Below, one piece after another: positions 7,432 to 15,473 of a stretch of 44,285 nt of DNA. The stretch is from Crinalium epipsammum PCC 9333 (lineage in GTDB: Bacteria > Cyanobacteriota > Cyanobacteriia > Cyanobacteriales > PCC-9333). The stretch covers positions 1 to 44,285 of the forward strand of contig NC_019735.1 in the NCBI RefSeq assembly GCF_000317495.1. Reading direction: 5' to 3'. Position 1 is the first letter of the stretch; each line of letters starts with the position of its first letter. The position numbers and the translations under genes were made by a program. The notes below the pieces were generated by a model, which searched no databases, was not told the origin of the DNA, and worked only from the letters and a program-made list of their open reading frames with translations.

Positions 7432-8559
7432 GTGACTAATCTAGCCTTACCTCCACAGTCTAATGAAGAATGCGATAGCGAAGCGCTGCTGCTTTCAGAA
7501 GATCACCTTGCCTTCTTTCACCTCGTTTATCAGGGCTTTCAAAGAGCAGCGCAGGTTACAGGTGCCGTCGATTATTTCTATAAGGTTGGGCGCTACACCC
7601 TTTGTTTGCGCTTTGCAGGCTTGGGTCTTATCCCCCAGATTACACCAGCGTTATCCCATTTGGAGGCAGAATCAACGGCAAACCCTGACCTGACGATTTG
7701 CCTTTGGGATAACGCCTCAACTGGCAGGCGATTACCGCTGTTGATTGACAGCCTTCTGCAACTGATTCGGCTGCACTGGACAGATTATCTCGGACCCCGT
7801 AAAGAAATTAAAGCTTACGATGGCGATCGCATTCGCACAAATTTTCATATTGGCCCGAATATTCTGAGTGTGCTTGATCGTCAGCAAAATCTCGCCTGTT
7901 ACTGGATTGAAGATGCCCAAGATATTCCTTACTGGGAAAAGGGTTCACCTCTGCAAACCATTTTGAATTGGTGGACAAGCGATCGTCAGCATCAGTATGT
8001 TCATGCAGGAGCGGTGGGAACACCTTCTGGAGGCGTTTTGCTGGCGGGGAAAGGGGGATCGGGTAAATCGTCCACCGCACTGGCTTGCATTGATAGTCCA
8101 CTCGTCTATGCCAGCGATGATTATTGTTTAGTTTCCACTGATCCAAGTCCTTATGTTTACAGTCTGTACAACACTGCAAAACTCAAAGGACAGGAAGATT
8201 TAGAGCGATTTCCAAACTTAGCTCCCCTGGTGAATAATCTTGATCGCATGGAGCTAGAAAAAGCCATGCTGTTTCTGCATCAGCATCATCCTGACAAGAT
8301 TGTGCGAGGCTTTCCGATTAAAGCAGTGCTAATTCCTCAAGTGACTGGGAAACCAAATACTCATTTGCGTCCAACGACCGCAGGTGCAGCATTAAGAGCA
8401 CTCGCACCCAGCACAATATTTCAATTGGCAGGCAGTGGACAATCGGCTTTTCAGATAATGTCAAGTCTGGTCAAACAAGTTCCTTGCTATGCGCTGGAAT
8501 TGGGCACTGATATGGCTCAAATTCCAGATGTAATTTTGCGTTTGCTTTCGCAAATTTAA
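7432..8559 (+). CDS. HprK-like serine kinase family protein
   Basis: 375 residues. The N-terminal about 190 residues are a variable domain. HAGAVGTPSGGVLLAGKGGSGKSS follows, split here as HAGAVG and P-loop GKGGSGKSS (206-214), then YASDDYCLV (226-234) supplying the acidic metal site. This arrangement is that of HPr kinase-related proteins found beside PqqD, lasso-peptide and polysaccharide genes. They phosphorylate Ser/Thr or act on peptide ends; the substrate here is unknown. The GTG start at 7432 abuts the previous stop codon. There is no HPr gene nearby, so a role in sugar regulation is unlikely. Confidence 0.75.
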   Translation: MTNLALPPQSNEECDSEALLLSEDHLAFFHLVYQGFQRAAQVTGAVDYFYKVGRYTLCLRFAGLGLIPQITPALSHLEAESTANPDLTICLWDNASTGRRLPLLIDSLLQLIRLHWTDYLGPRKEIKAYDGDRIRTNFHIGPNILSVLDRQQNLACYWIEDAQDIPYWEKGSPLQTILNWWTSDRQHQYVHAGAVGTPSGGVLLAGKGGSGKSSTALACIDSPLVYASDDYCLVSTDPSPYVYSLYNTAKLKGQEDLERFPNLAPLVNNLDRMELEKAMLFLHQHHPDKIVRGFPIKAVLIPQVTGKPNTHLRPTTAGAALRALAPSTIFQLAGSGQSAFQIMSSLVKQVPCYALELGTDMAQIPDVILRLLSQI

Positions 8560-8581
8560 ACTTTTTGAAGAGCCAATCAAA

Positions 8582-9298
8582 ATGGGATACCTGTATCGAA
8601 AAATCATTGATGGGCTAACTCGATTTGCTCCAGCAATACTCCCAGCGAAAAGGCAATATTACAATGAGACTAATAACGATCGCTGGATTGCTGAGTATAT
8701 CTTTCCCAGTAAACGAGGTGGGTACTTCTTAGAAGTTGGAGCAGCCAATGGTAAAGAAGCCAGTAGTTGTTATGTTCTGGAAAAGGAATTTGAGTGGACA
8801 GGAATTTGTGTCGAACCCAATGATGGTTTTTTTGAACAACTCATTGTTAATCGTCCGCATAGTATTTGCGAACCAGTTTGCCTTTCTAATAAGCCCGGAA
8901 AAGTCATCTTTATAGAAGGCAGTGACGATACTGTAAGTCCTTATTTGAGTGGAATTAAATCTAACCTCGAACAAGTCAAGTATCAGGGCAAAGAAGTGGT
9001 TCAGAAAGGTAGAGCAGTTGAGAAAAGTGCAATAACTCTAGAGGCACTTCTCAAAAAATATCATGCGCCCAAGGTGATCGACTATGCTGCTTTTGATATT
9101 GAGGGTAGTGAGTTAGATGTTTTAGAAGTTTTTCCATTTGATGACTATCAATTTCTGGCATTGAGTTTGGAATGTGATGGCTCCATCCGTCTACCTATTT
9201 CTCAGTTACTAAAATCGAACGGGTATCGAAGCGCTAAAAATCCATTTAATCGGGATAAGCCTTGGGAAATGTATTGGGTACATAAGAGTGTTTGCTAG
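8582..9298 (+). CDS. FkbM family SAM-dependent methyltransferase
   Basis: 238 residues. The SAM-binding motif I is GGYFLEVGAANGKEAS, followed by the acidic CVEPNDGFFEQL. The FkbM signature appears as APKVIDYAAFDIEGSELDVL and a C-terminal FLALSLECDG. FkbM enzymes O-methylate hydroxyl groups, often on sugars or natural products. The gene follows the HprK-like gene by 22 bases and so belongs to the same operon. The acceptor is not evident. Confidence 0.85.
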   Translation: MGYLYRKIIDGLTRFAPAILPAKRQYYNETNNDRWIAEYIFPSKRGGYFLEVGAANGKEASSCYVLEKEFEWTGICVEPNDGFFEQLIVNRPHSICEPVCLSNKPGKVIFIEGSDDTVSPYLSGIKSNLEQVKYQGKEVVQKGRAVEKSAITLEALLKKYHAPKVIDYAAFDIEGSELDVLEVFPFDDYQFLALSLECDGSIRLPISQLLKSNGYRSAKNPFNRDKPWEMYWVHKSVC

Positions 9299-9581
9299 AT
9301 TAAGAATTTCTTGAGAGATCTTCCATCTTTTTCAGGAAATCAAGCCATACAATTATTTTGATTGCCCCAACCTGATACGAGACAGATTACAAAGACTTTA
9401 GAGAATATTTTATTGCAAAATATTATATTTATCGGCTTAACTTTGGCAAATATTGATAACAGGGGTTCTGTTAAATGGAAACCTTTCAGGCTCTAAAACT
9501 GGAGTCTGGACGACCTACCATAATTCAAAGACAATGCTTAACTGTTGAGAGTTACTGAAAATTTATTCTAGGTCATAAATT

Positions 9582-10295
9582 ATGAAAAATTTTCCTTTAG
9601 TGAGTGTTGTTATCCCTGCCTATAACTGCGCTAAGTTTTTGCCAGAAACTCTCGACAGTGTATTTGCTCAAACCTATCGTCCCATCGAAGTCATCGTTGT
9701 GGATGATGGCTCAACTGACCACACTGTTGAGATTGTTCGTGCTTATCCAGATGTGTGCTATTTTTATCAAGAAAATCAAGGTGTATCTGTAGCTCGTAAT
9801 GTGGCGATCGCTGCCGCACAAGGAGAATTTATTGCATTCTTAGATGGGGATGACATTTGGAAGCCCGATAAACTCAGTATCCAAATTACCTATATGCTCG
9901 ACAATCCTAATGTTGGCATTACTGGCACAAAAGCTCTGAATTTCTTAGAGTCAGGCACTGAGGTTCCGACATGGTTTGAACCTCAGCGCGACCTTGGGGA
10001 GCCGACGGTGATCATTCCCAGTACGCTGGTTGTTTGCAAATCTGTGTTCACTCAAATTGGGGATTTCTCACCTACTTATCGTGCAAGCGAAGATACAGAA
10101 TGGCTATGCCGAGCCAAAGATGCTCAAATATCTATTGTCACGATTCCTGAAATTCTTACCTTAAGACGGTTTCATGGCTCTAATCTATCTTGGAAAATGA
10201 ACTCAACGCGTAAATATCGTATGTTCAAAATTCTCAAGGAATCGATCGCTCGTCAAAGGATATCTGGAAATTCCCCTAAAAGATTTATTTCATAG
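9582..10295 (+). CDS. Family 2 glycosyltransferase
   Basis: 237 residues, GT-A fold. It has the nucleotide-binding start VSVVIPAYNCAKFL, VVDDGSTD at about 40-46, and the metal-binding DGD at 88-90 (AFLDGDDIWKPDKL), then the acceptor part with ASEDTEWLCR (an ED motif typical of GT2). It lacks membrane helices and has a short C-terminus. It follows the methyltransferase after a 283-base gap that shows no clear terminator, so it may be in the same operon or have its own promoter. Its close relative in the reverse operon (11150-11857) shares the same design. Confidence 0.9.
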   Translation: MKNFPLVSVVIPAYNCAKFLPETLDSVFAQTYRPIEVIVVDDGSTDHTVEIVRAYPDVCYFYQENQGVSVARNVAIAAAQGEFIAFLDGDDIWKPDKLSIQITYMLDNPNVGITGTKALNFLESGTEVPTWFEPQRDLGEPTVIIPSTLVVCKSVFTQIGDFSPTYRASEDTEWLCRAKDAQISIVTIPEILTLRRFHGSNLSWKMNSTRKYRMFKILKESIARQRISGNSPKRFIS

Positions 10296-10371
10296 GGCTT
10301 TGAAGAGAATTTATAAAAATTATCTGATGTCATCTCTAAAATTTTAGCTTAGTTTTGAGGCGATAATTATG

Positions 10372-11148
10372 TCAGACTTGATTTTCTTGGCGAGATTCAT
10401 TTGTGAGTAAGTCTTCGGCATTATCCTGAGGTTCGTACCCCAATAATGCTTGAGCATTGCTGATATCCCAATAGCGGCGAGTATTGCCAGAAATTGCGTA
10501 AAATATCTGGAAGCCAAGATTTTCATGCTCTAGCGATCGCTTTACCAATTGAGCCAAATCCCGTGCACTACACCAAGTTGCCAACAAACGATCATTTGGC
10601 TGATAAAGTTTTGGATCAGTTTTAAACGCACCAATACGAAGACACACAACTGACAGGTCATAGCGATCAACAAAAAACTGCCCCAAGGCTTCTCCAAACG
10701 CTTTACCGACGGCATACAAAGAGTCAGGACGGACAGGCTGTTCAGGCTTAATCTGGGGTTCCTGTTGCACTTCCCGCCAGCCTGAAACATGATTCGTGCT
10801 GGCATAAATAATCTGCTTGACCCCAGCTTGGCGAGCTGCTTCAAACACATTATAAGTGCCCCCAATGCCACTGCTGTAAACGTCTTGCCAAGATTGCTCG
10901 ACATTCGGGTTTGCAGCAAGATGAATCACTGCATCTACGCCGCGCATTGCCTTGAGAACTGCCTTAAAATTCGTGACATCGGCAACTTGGGCATCTTTGG
11001 CATCACGAACTCGGACGCGATCAAAACAGCGAAAGTGATAGTTGTCACCTAGATGTTGACGCAAAGAAGTCCCAATCTCCCCGGCTGCACCCGTTAACAA
11101 AACAATTTTTTGATTGGGATGGGGACAAAACTGAAAGAAATGACGCAT
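10372..11148 (-). CDS. NAD-dependent SDR, uronate-dehydrogenase-like
   Basis: 258 residues from the ATG at 11148; upstream frame extension overlaps the preceding GT gene and is not needed. It is an extended SDR: Rossmann motif TGAAGEIG (19-26), DVTN, HLAAN (77-80), the ASTN serine (117) and catalytic YAVGK (Tyr145, Lys149). The SGIGGTYNVFEAAR and YASTNHVSGW stretches resemble hexuronate dehydrogenases more than UDP-glucose 4-epimerases. Such enzymes oxidise uronic acids to lactones, which fits the SMP-30 lactonase two genes upstream. Last gene of the reverse operon; the substrate is inference. Confidence 0.8.
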   Translation of the reverse strand: MRHFFQFCPHPNQKIVLLTGAAGEIGTSLRQHLGDNYHFRCFDRVRVRDAKDAQVADVTNFKAVLKAMRGVDAVIHLAANPNVEQSWQDVYSSGIGGTYNVFEAARQAGVKQIIYASTNHVSGWREVQQEPQIKPEQPVRPDSLYAVGKAFGEALGQFFVDRYDLSVVCLRIGAFKTDPKLYQPNDRLLATWCSARDLAQLVKRSLEHENLGFQIFYAISGNTRRYWDISNAQALLGYEPQDNAEDLLTNESRQENQV

Positions 11149-11149
11149 T

Positions 11150-11857
11150 TTAGAACCCCTGAATCGAAGAAGATTGGTTAGCTCTTTGCCGATCCAGTTT
11201 ACCTTTGAGAAGGTATAGGCGTTGGTTCCCGTTATGGCGTTCAGTAATACCATTGTTCTTTTCATGCAGACGTCTGCAATAAACAACATCAGGAAGCGTA
11301 ACCTGTTGGATATGATGTTCGATCGCAGAAATATACCAACTCATATCAATACCTGCTTTTAACTGAGTATCAAACACTCCAATCCGGAGGAATGCGGTTC
11401 GCTTGATCAACATGGCACTGGAAATATGAGCAGCGATTGGTTGCTCTGGACACCGAATTCGCTGGCGAAACGTTTCATCCAATTCAGGGCTATAAAATTG
11501 TTGGGCATAGCCAAATACAGCCTCTAGGTTTGGATCAGACTCAAAAACTGCCATCTGTTTGGAGAGCTTGTCCACCACCCAAATATCGTCAGAATCTAAA
11601 AAGGCAAGAAATTCACCAGTTGCAAGAGAAATCCCGGCATTTCGAGCCGAACTAATCCCTCCATTGCGTTGGAAGTGGTAGGTAATAGGATATCTTTGGG
11701 CAACTTCGGCACTGCGATCACTCGATCCATCATCGACCACAATCAGTTCGATCGCAGGATAGGTTTGAGCGAGGACGCTTTCGATCGCCTCTGCTAAATA
11801 TTGCTCGCGGTTGTAGACCGCAATAATGACGCTAATAAGTGGAAAATTAGAAGTCAT
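11150..11857 (-). CDS. Family 2 glycosyltransferase
   Basis: 235 residues. It begins LISVIIAVYNREQYL, has VVDDGSSD and the DSD metal motif at 88-90 (AFLDSDDIW), then a catalytic-region MSWYISAIEHH. Its start overlaps the end of the SMP-30 gene by four bases (ATGA), implying translational coupling. Its stop is one base before the SDR start. Similar in layout to the GT2 at 9582-10295, perhaps an old duplicate within the island. Confidence 0.9.
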   Translation of the reverse strand: MTSNFPLISVIIAVYNREQYLAEAIESVLAQTYPAIELIVVDDGSSDRSAEVAQRYPITYHFQRNGGISSARNAGISLATGEFLAFLDSDDIWVVDKLSKQMAVFESDPNLEAVFGYAQQFYSPELDETFRQRIRCPEQPIAAHISSAMLIKRTAFLRIGVFDTQLKAGIDMSWYISAIEHHIQQVTLPDVVYCRRLHEKNNGITERHNGNQRLYLLKGKLDRQRANQSSSIQGF

Positions 11858-12774
11858 GGGACAGCAATTCCTGGTGTATTAACGCGAATTTTGTATAGCG
11901 AAGTGCGGGCTGTGATGTAAAGGCTTTGCCAGTCGGCATCACCCCAAGCGCAGTTCGCAGGCTGTTCAGGTAACACGATTGTTCCTAAATGAGTACCATT
12001 TGGCTCTAACACCCACACTCCTCCAGGTCCAGTCGCGTAAAGACGCCCTTCTCGATCAACCTTCATGCCATCTGGGTTGCCTGTTGCCCCTGGAGCCTTC
12101 ATGGTGTGAAACACACGACAATTTGTAAGCGTGCCATCTGCCTGCACATCAAAGGCGCGAATGTGGCAACGCTCAGATGAATCGGCAATGTAAAGCGTTT
12201 GTTCATCGGGCGACAACGCAAGACCATTGGGTTTGACAAAATCATCCGCAACTACCGTCAGGTCTTGACCAGTTGGTGAAAGCCGATAAACGCCCTGGAA
12301 TGGCAGTTCTTGCTGCTCAGGTTGAATACCATACGGCGGATCGGTGAAGTAGATCGCCCCATCACTTTTCACAATGACATCGTTTGGGCTGTTTAGTTTT
12401 TGGGTGCCGAAGCGATCGCTGAAGACCGTTAGGGTTCCGTCTAGCTCAGTGCGGGTGATGCAACGGCTCCCATGTTCACAGGCAATCAATCGTCCTTTGC
12501 CATCGCGGGTCAATCCGTTGGAATGATGACTTGGCTCTCGGAAAACAGCGGCTTGACGAGCAGCATTGAGCTTGTAGATTTTGTTAGCAGGAATGTCGCT
12601 GAACAGTAAACACTGGTCTTCAGTCATCCAAACGGGACCTTCCGTAAACTGAAATCCGGTAGCTACCTGTTCAATCACGACAGATTTCGGAAATAAACGT
12701 GAAAACTTCTGACATTTTGGTTGTAAGTATCCTCGTGCAGTGCGTTTTCCAAACCATTTTTGCAAGTAAAACAT
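11854..12774 (-). CDS. SMP-30/gluconolactonase family protein
   Basis: 306 residues from the ATG at 12774; a longer frame begins at a TTG at 12810 but overlaps the preceding gene. It is a six-bladed beta-propeller: FTEGPVW (metal Glu), KLNSPNDVIVKSDGAIYFTD (metal Asn), PNGLALSPDEQTLYIADSS and GNPDGMKVDREGRLYAT are the recurring blade motifs. Family members hydrolyse sugar lactones with a divalent metal. With the uronate-dehydrogenase-like SDR downstream this suggests uronic acid oxidation then lactone opening. It lies in a tightly packed operon. Confidence 0.88.
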   Translation of the reverse strand: MFYLQKWFGKRTARGYLQPKCQKFSRLFPKSVVIEQVATGFQFTEGPVWMTEDQCLLFSDIPANKIYKLNAARQAAVFREPSHHSNGLTRDGKGRLIACEHGSRCITRTELDGTLTVFSDRFGTQKLNSPNDVIVKSDGAIYFTDPPYGIQPEQQELPFQGVYRLSPTGQDLTVVADDFVKPNGLALSPDEQTLYIADSSERCHIRAFDVQADGTLTNCRVFHTMKAPGATGNPDGMKVDREGRLYATGPGGVWVLEPNGTHLGTIVLPEQPANCAWGDADWQSLYITARTSLYKIRVNTPGIAVP

Positions 12775-12779
12775 AGGTT

Positions 12780-14180
12780 TTAAATCAGTTGATAGACTTC
12801 GCTGTTGCAAAAGCTGTTTAGGAAATACTCTGCCGATAGTTTCTCTCGAGTTTCACAGGATTTTAGATAATGGTGCGTCTCTAAAATCAGCGAGATATCC
12901 AATGCTTTTTCTGCCGCTTCTTCTAGTGTATGAAAGTACATAGGATAGTCTTCTCCAAGATACTCTTTCACCGCTGGGAGAGGATTCACGAGTAGTGGAG
13001 TAGCACGGGCAATGCACTCGATAATAGCATTGTTAGCACTGGAATCATACAAATCTACAAAGGCAATATTTTTTGATAATAGATCATCATATTGATCATC
13101 AGGAATATGTTGAATAACGGTTGTATTAGCTAAATACGATTCATCAACTTGAATTTTATAAATTCGTGCCTCTCTTTTCATAAGTTGAGCAAATACTGCT
13201 TCTCCGGATTCAAATAGAAATCCTAGTCTCACTTTTTGATAGTTTAGGGGATTATCCTGAGCTAGAGGTAATTGATAAATTGAATGTAACTTTCGCAACC
13301 ACCAACCAATCTGTACTATCTTTTTTTTATGATTGGCAAGGAACTGGTCAAAATCAAACTGTTTGTCAGGAATCTCGGTTGGGTGGGTTAGTACAGAAAC
13401 TGGTTTGCCTGTTTGTTCTCTCAGCCAATGAGCAAAATGCTCAGATAGTGCAAACAATCCGACGCAATGAGGTAAGCTAGCTTGCCAAGTTGCCTTTTCA
13501 AATAGTTTTTGGGGTGAGTTTTGATCATTAAACCAAGTCGGCATGGAATGGGGATTATGCAGAAATCCGATCCAAGGTTTCTGATAGGGAATTATTCCCT
13601 TTTCTTCGGAAGTTGCCAAACTTTGAAAGACTCCATCTGCCTGCATTTTGGCTAATATTCGCGGCGATCGCTTACCCACACGATTGTGCTGAAAGAGAAA
13701 CTGATTCTCTAAACAGCCATCAAACAAAATGCCTTGAGGATTGTGCAAAGAACTAAGTGACTGGATCGCAAAGCTCCAGCCACTGCGATGATATCCAAAA
13801 ACTTTTTGGCTACCAAGATTTATTTTGCCAGTTGATAGCGCATTTGATTTTTCCTTTCCAAAAGAAACATTTTCACATTTGATTGACGGAGCAGGATGCT
13901 GTTTCGGCAAGCCCAAACATTGATAATAAAACGAAAGATTAGTTGCTTCAAAATCAAGTGCAAGTGCTTGCTCATAGTACTCCAGTGCCTCGTCCATCCG
14001 GCGTTGTTTCAGCATCAAATTCCCTAACTGCTGATAGGCTGGCAGATAGTCAGGTTGTAATCGCAAGGTCTCTTGATAGCGGATAAATGCATCCTCAAAT
14101 TTGCCCTGAATTTGCCAAGCATTAGCCAACTTGAATTGAGTTAGGGCTGAGTTGATATCTAGGTTTAATAACTGATCCAT
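12780..14180 (-). CDS. TPR protein with GT-B-like glycosyltransferase domain
   Basis: 466 residues. Two TPR units lie at about 14-80 (FKLANAWQIQGKFEDAFIRY, LGNLMLKQRRMDEALEYYEQ). After a linker, the rest reads like a glycosyltransferase: WIGFLHNPHSMPTWF, FALSEHFAHWLRE, KIVQIGWWLRKLHSIYQLP, and a C-terminal NNAIIECIARATPLLVNPLP with the Glu expected at the donor site. TPR-GT fusions are common in cyanobacterial polysaccharide and O-linked glycosylation genes. The acceptor is unknown. It lies 18 bases after the NTP_transf_5 gene. Confidence 0.75.
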   Translation of the reverse strand: MDQLLNLDINSALTQFKLANAWQIQGKFEDAFIRYQETLRLQPDYLPAYQQLGNLMLKQRRMDEALEYYEQALALDFEATNLSFYYQCLGLPKQHPAPSIKCENVSFGKEKSNALSTGKINLGSQKVFGYHRSGWSFAIQSLSSLHNPQGILFDGCLENQFLFQHNRVGKRSPRILAKMQADGVFQSLATSEEKGIIPYQKPWIGFLHNPHSMPTWFNDQNSPQKLFEKATWQASLPHCVGLFALSEHFAHWLREQTGKPVSVLTHPTEIPDKQFDFDQFLANHKKKIVQIGWWLRKLHSIYQLPLAQDNPLNYQKVRLGFLFESGEAVFAQLMKREARIYKIQVDESYLANTTVIQHIPDDQYDDLLSKNIAFVDLYDSSANNAIIECIARATPLLVNPLPAVKEYLGEDYPMYFHTLEEAAEKALDISLILETHHYLKSCETREKLSAEYFLNSFCNSEVYQLI

Positions 14181-14198
14181 GATTATTTTTCTGCTTTT

Positions 14199-15473
14199 CT
14201 AAAGTTTATTTCCCATTACGAATGATTTACTTAAGGGCAAATACTTGATTAACAATCGGATGGGATGAATTATATAGTAAAGAAAAAATAATCCACTGGG
14301 GAGCGGCAATAATTCGCGATCGCGTTCACTTGGTGACAGCACAATTCTGAGAAACGTTTGCAGATAGTATTCGGTGATAAATAGCCCATCCCATGATCGA
14401 TCCAGAGTTTTGAGTTGATATGTGTATTCCCACCACCAGGATTGGAGTCCATTCAGAGGAGCACGTAGACACAAGTTTTCCCCTAAGGGATCGTTCTCAA
14501 AAACACTCTCGTCGCTTGGCTGATTCCTCATCAGCATCTCTAGCATAAACTGGGGTAAGGGAATATGTAGAAGTTTACGGGTAACAGTGAGTCCTATTAA
14601 GAATAATTGCTGACTACGTAACTCAGAAGACAGTTTCAGGGCTGATTGCCAATTCAAATCAGGATAAGCTCGAATGATTTGACCGATATCGCAGATTTGC
14701 TTAAACGATCGCCTCCCAGGTTCTTTAGCAACATTTATACATTGAATTACTAAGGTTGTTTCCAAAGAGAAGGTTTTAATTGGCTGACCCATCAGATCGA
14801 TCAGATATAGATTTTCCCAAAACCGCTTAAACCGATCACTCTTCCAAATTCGTCTGGGCGGAATTCCCCAGTGTAAATCAATACTTCTTTCTGGGTTGCT
14901 GTGTAGTAAAGAGGGTTGAAATCGCTGATTTAACATCGTCACTTCAGGGGTACTCTGTGACAAAGAGATTTGAAGAGAGCGATTGAACATCTCAATTTCG
15001 TTTACTTCTGAGATACTAGATTGATAACCCTGGGCGACCAAAACGGCTTTCGCCTGCCAAAAGTCTTTTTGCCTCACCAAGATGTCTAGATCATTAAATT
15101 GGCGTAGCGTCACATTGCCATAAACAGATGCTGCGAGAGTCGGTCCTTTAAAAGGAATGGCATCAATTCCAGCTTTCTCAAGCTGCGCCAAAATCTTTAG
15201 TAATTCCTTGGTTTGAGAAAAATTGTGCAGTCCATTCATGCGGTTGCACGTTTGCAATTGCACCATCACCGCTCGCGGTACCAAATCCTCATTGATCGCT
15301 TTGAGGCTCTGATACAATATTGGCATGACACCATTGTCGATCGCAGTTTGGAGTAGAGTTGTCCAGTTTATATCTGAGGTGAGTAAACAAGTCACTTCGC
15401 TCTTCGTTATCGTACCCAAATAAAACCGTACACAGGCAAGCAGAACCGTTACTTCGACAGGTAGGGTCGTCAT
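14199..15473 (-). CDS. NTP_transf_5 nucleotidyltransferase family protein (intact motifs)
   Basis: 424 residues. The nucleotidyltransferase core is clear: AGIDAIPFKGPTLAASVYG (KG at 109-110) and the paired metal-binding Asp residues in LRQFNDLDILVR (128 and 130), then the LHWGIPP segment at about 200. This family (PF14907) is repeatedly found in RiPP and exopolysaccharide clusters; its reaction is not established. The start overlaps the ABC gene by four bases. It is the catalytically complete partner of the degenerate copy at 6367-7431. Confidence 0.8.
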   Translation of the reverse strand: MTTLPVEVTVLLACVRFYLGTITKSEVTCLLTSDINWTTLLQTAIDNGVMPILYQSLKAINEDLVPRAVMVQLQTCNRMNGLHNFSQTKELLKILAQLEKAGIDAIPFKGPTLAASVYGNVTLRQFNDLDILVRQKDFWQAKAVLVAQGYQSSISEVNEIEMFNRSLQISLSQSTPEVTMLNQRFQPSLLHSNPERSIDLHWGIPPRRIWKSDRFKRFWENLYLIDLMGQPIKTFSLETTLVIQCINVAKEPGRRSFKQICDIGQIIRAYPDLNWQSALKLSSELRSQQLFLIGLTVTRKLLHIPLPQFMLEMLMRNQPSDESVFENDPLGENLCLRAPLNGLQSWWWEYTYQLKTLDRSWDGLFITEYYLQTFLRIVLSPSERDRELLPLPSGLFFLYYIIHPIRLLIKYLPLSKSFVMGNKL

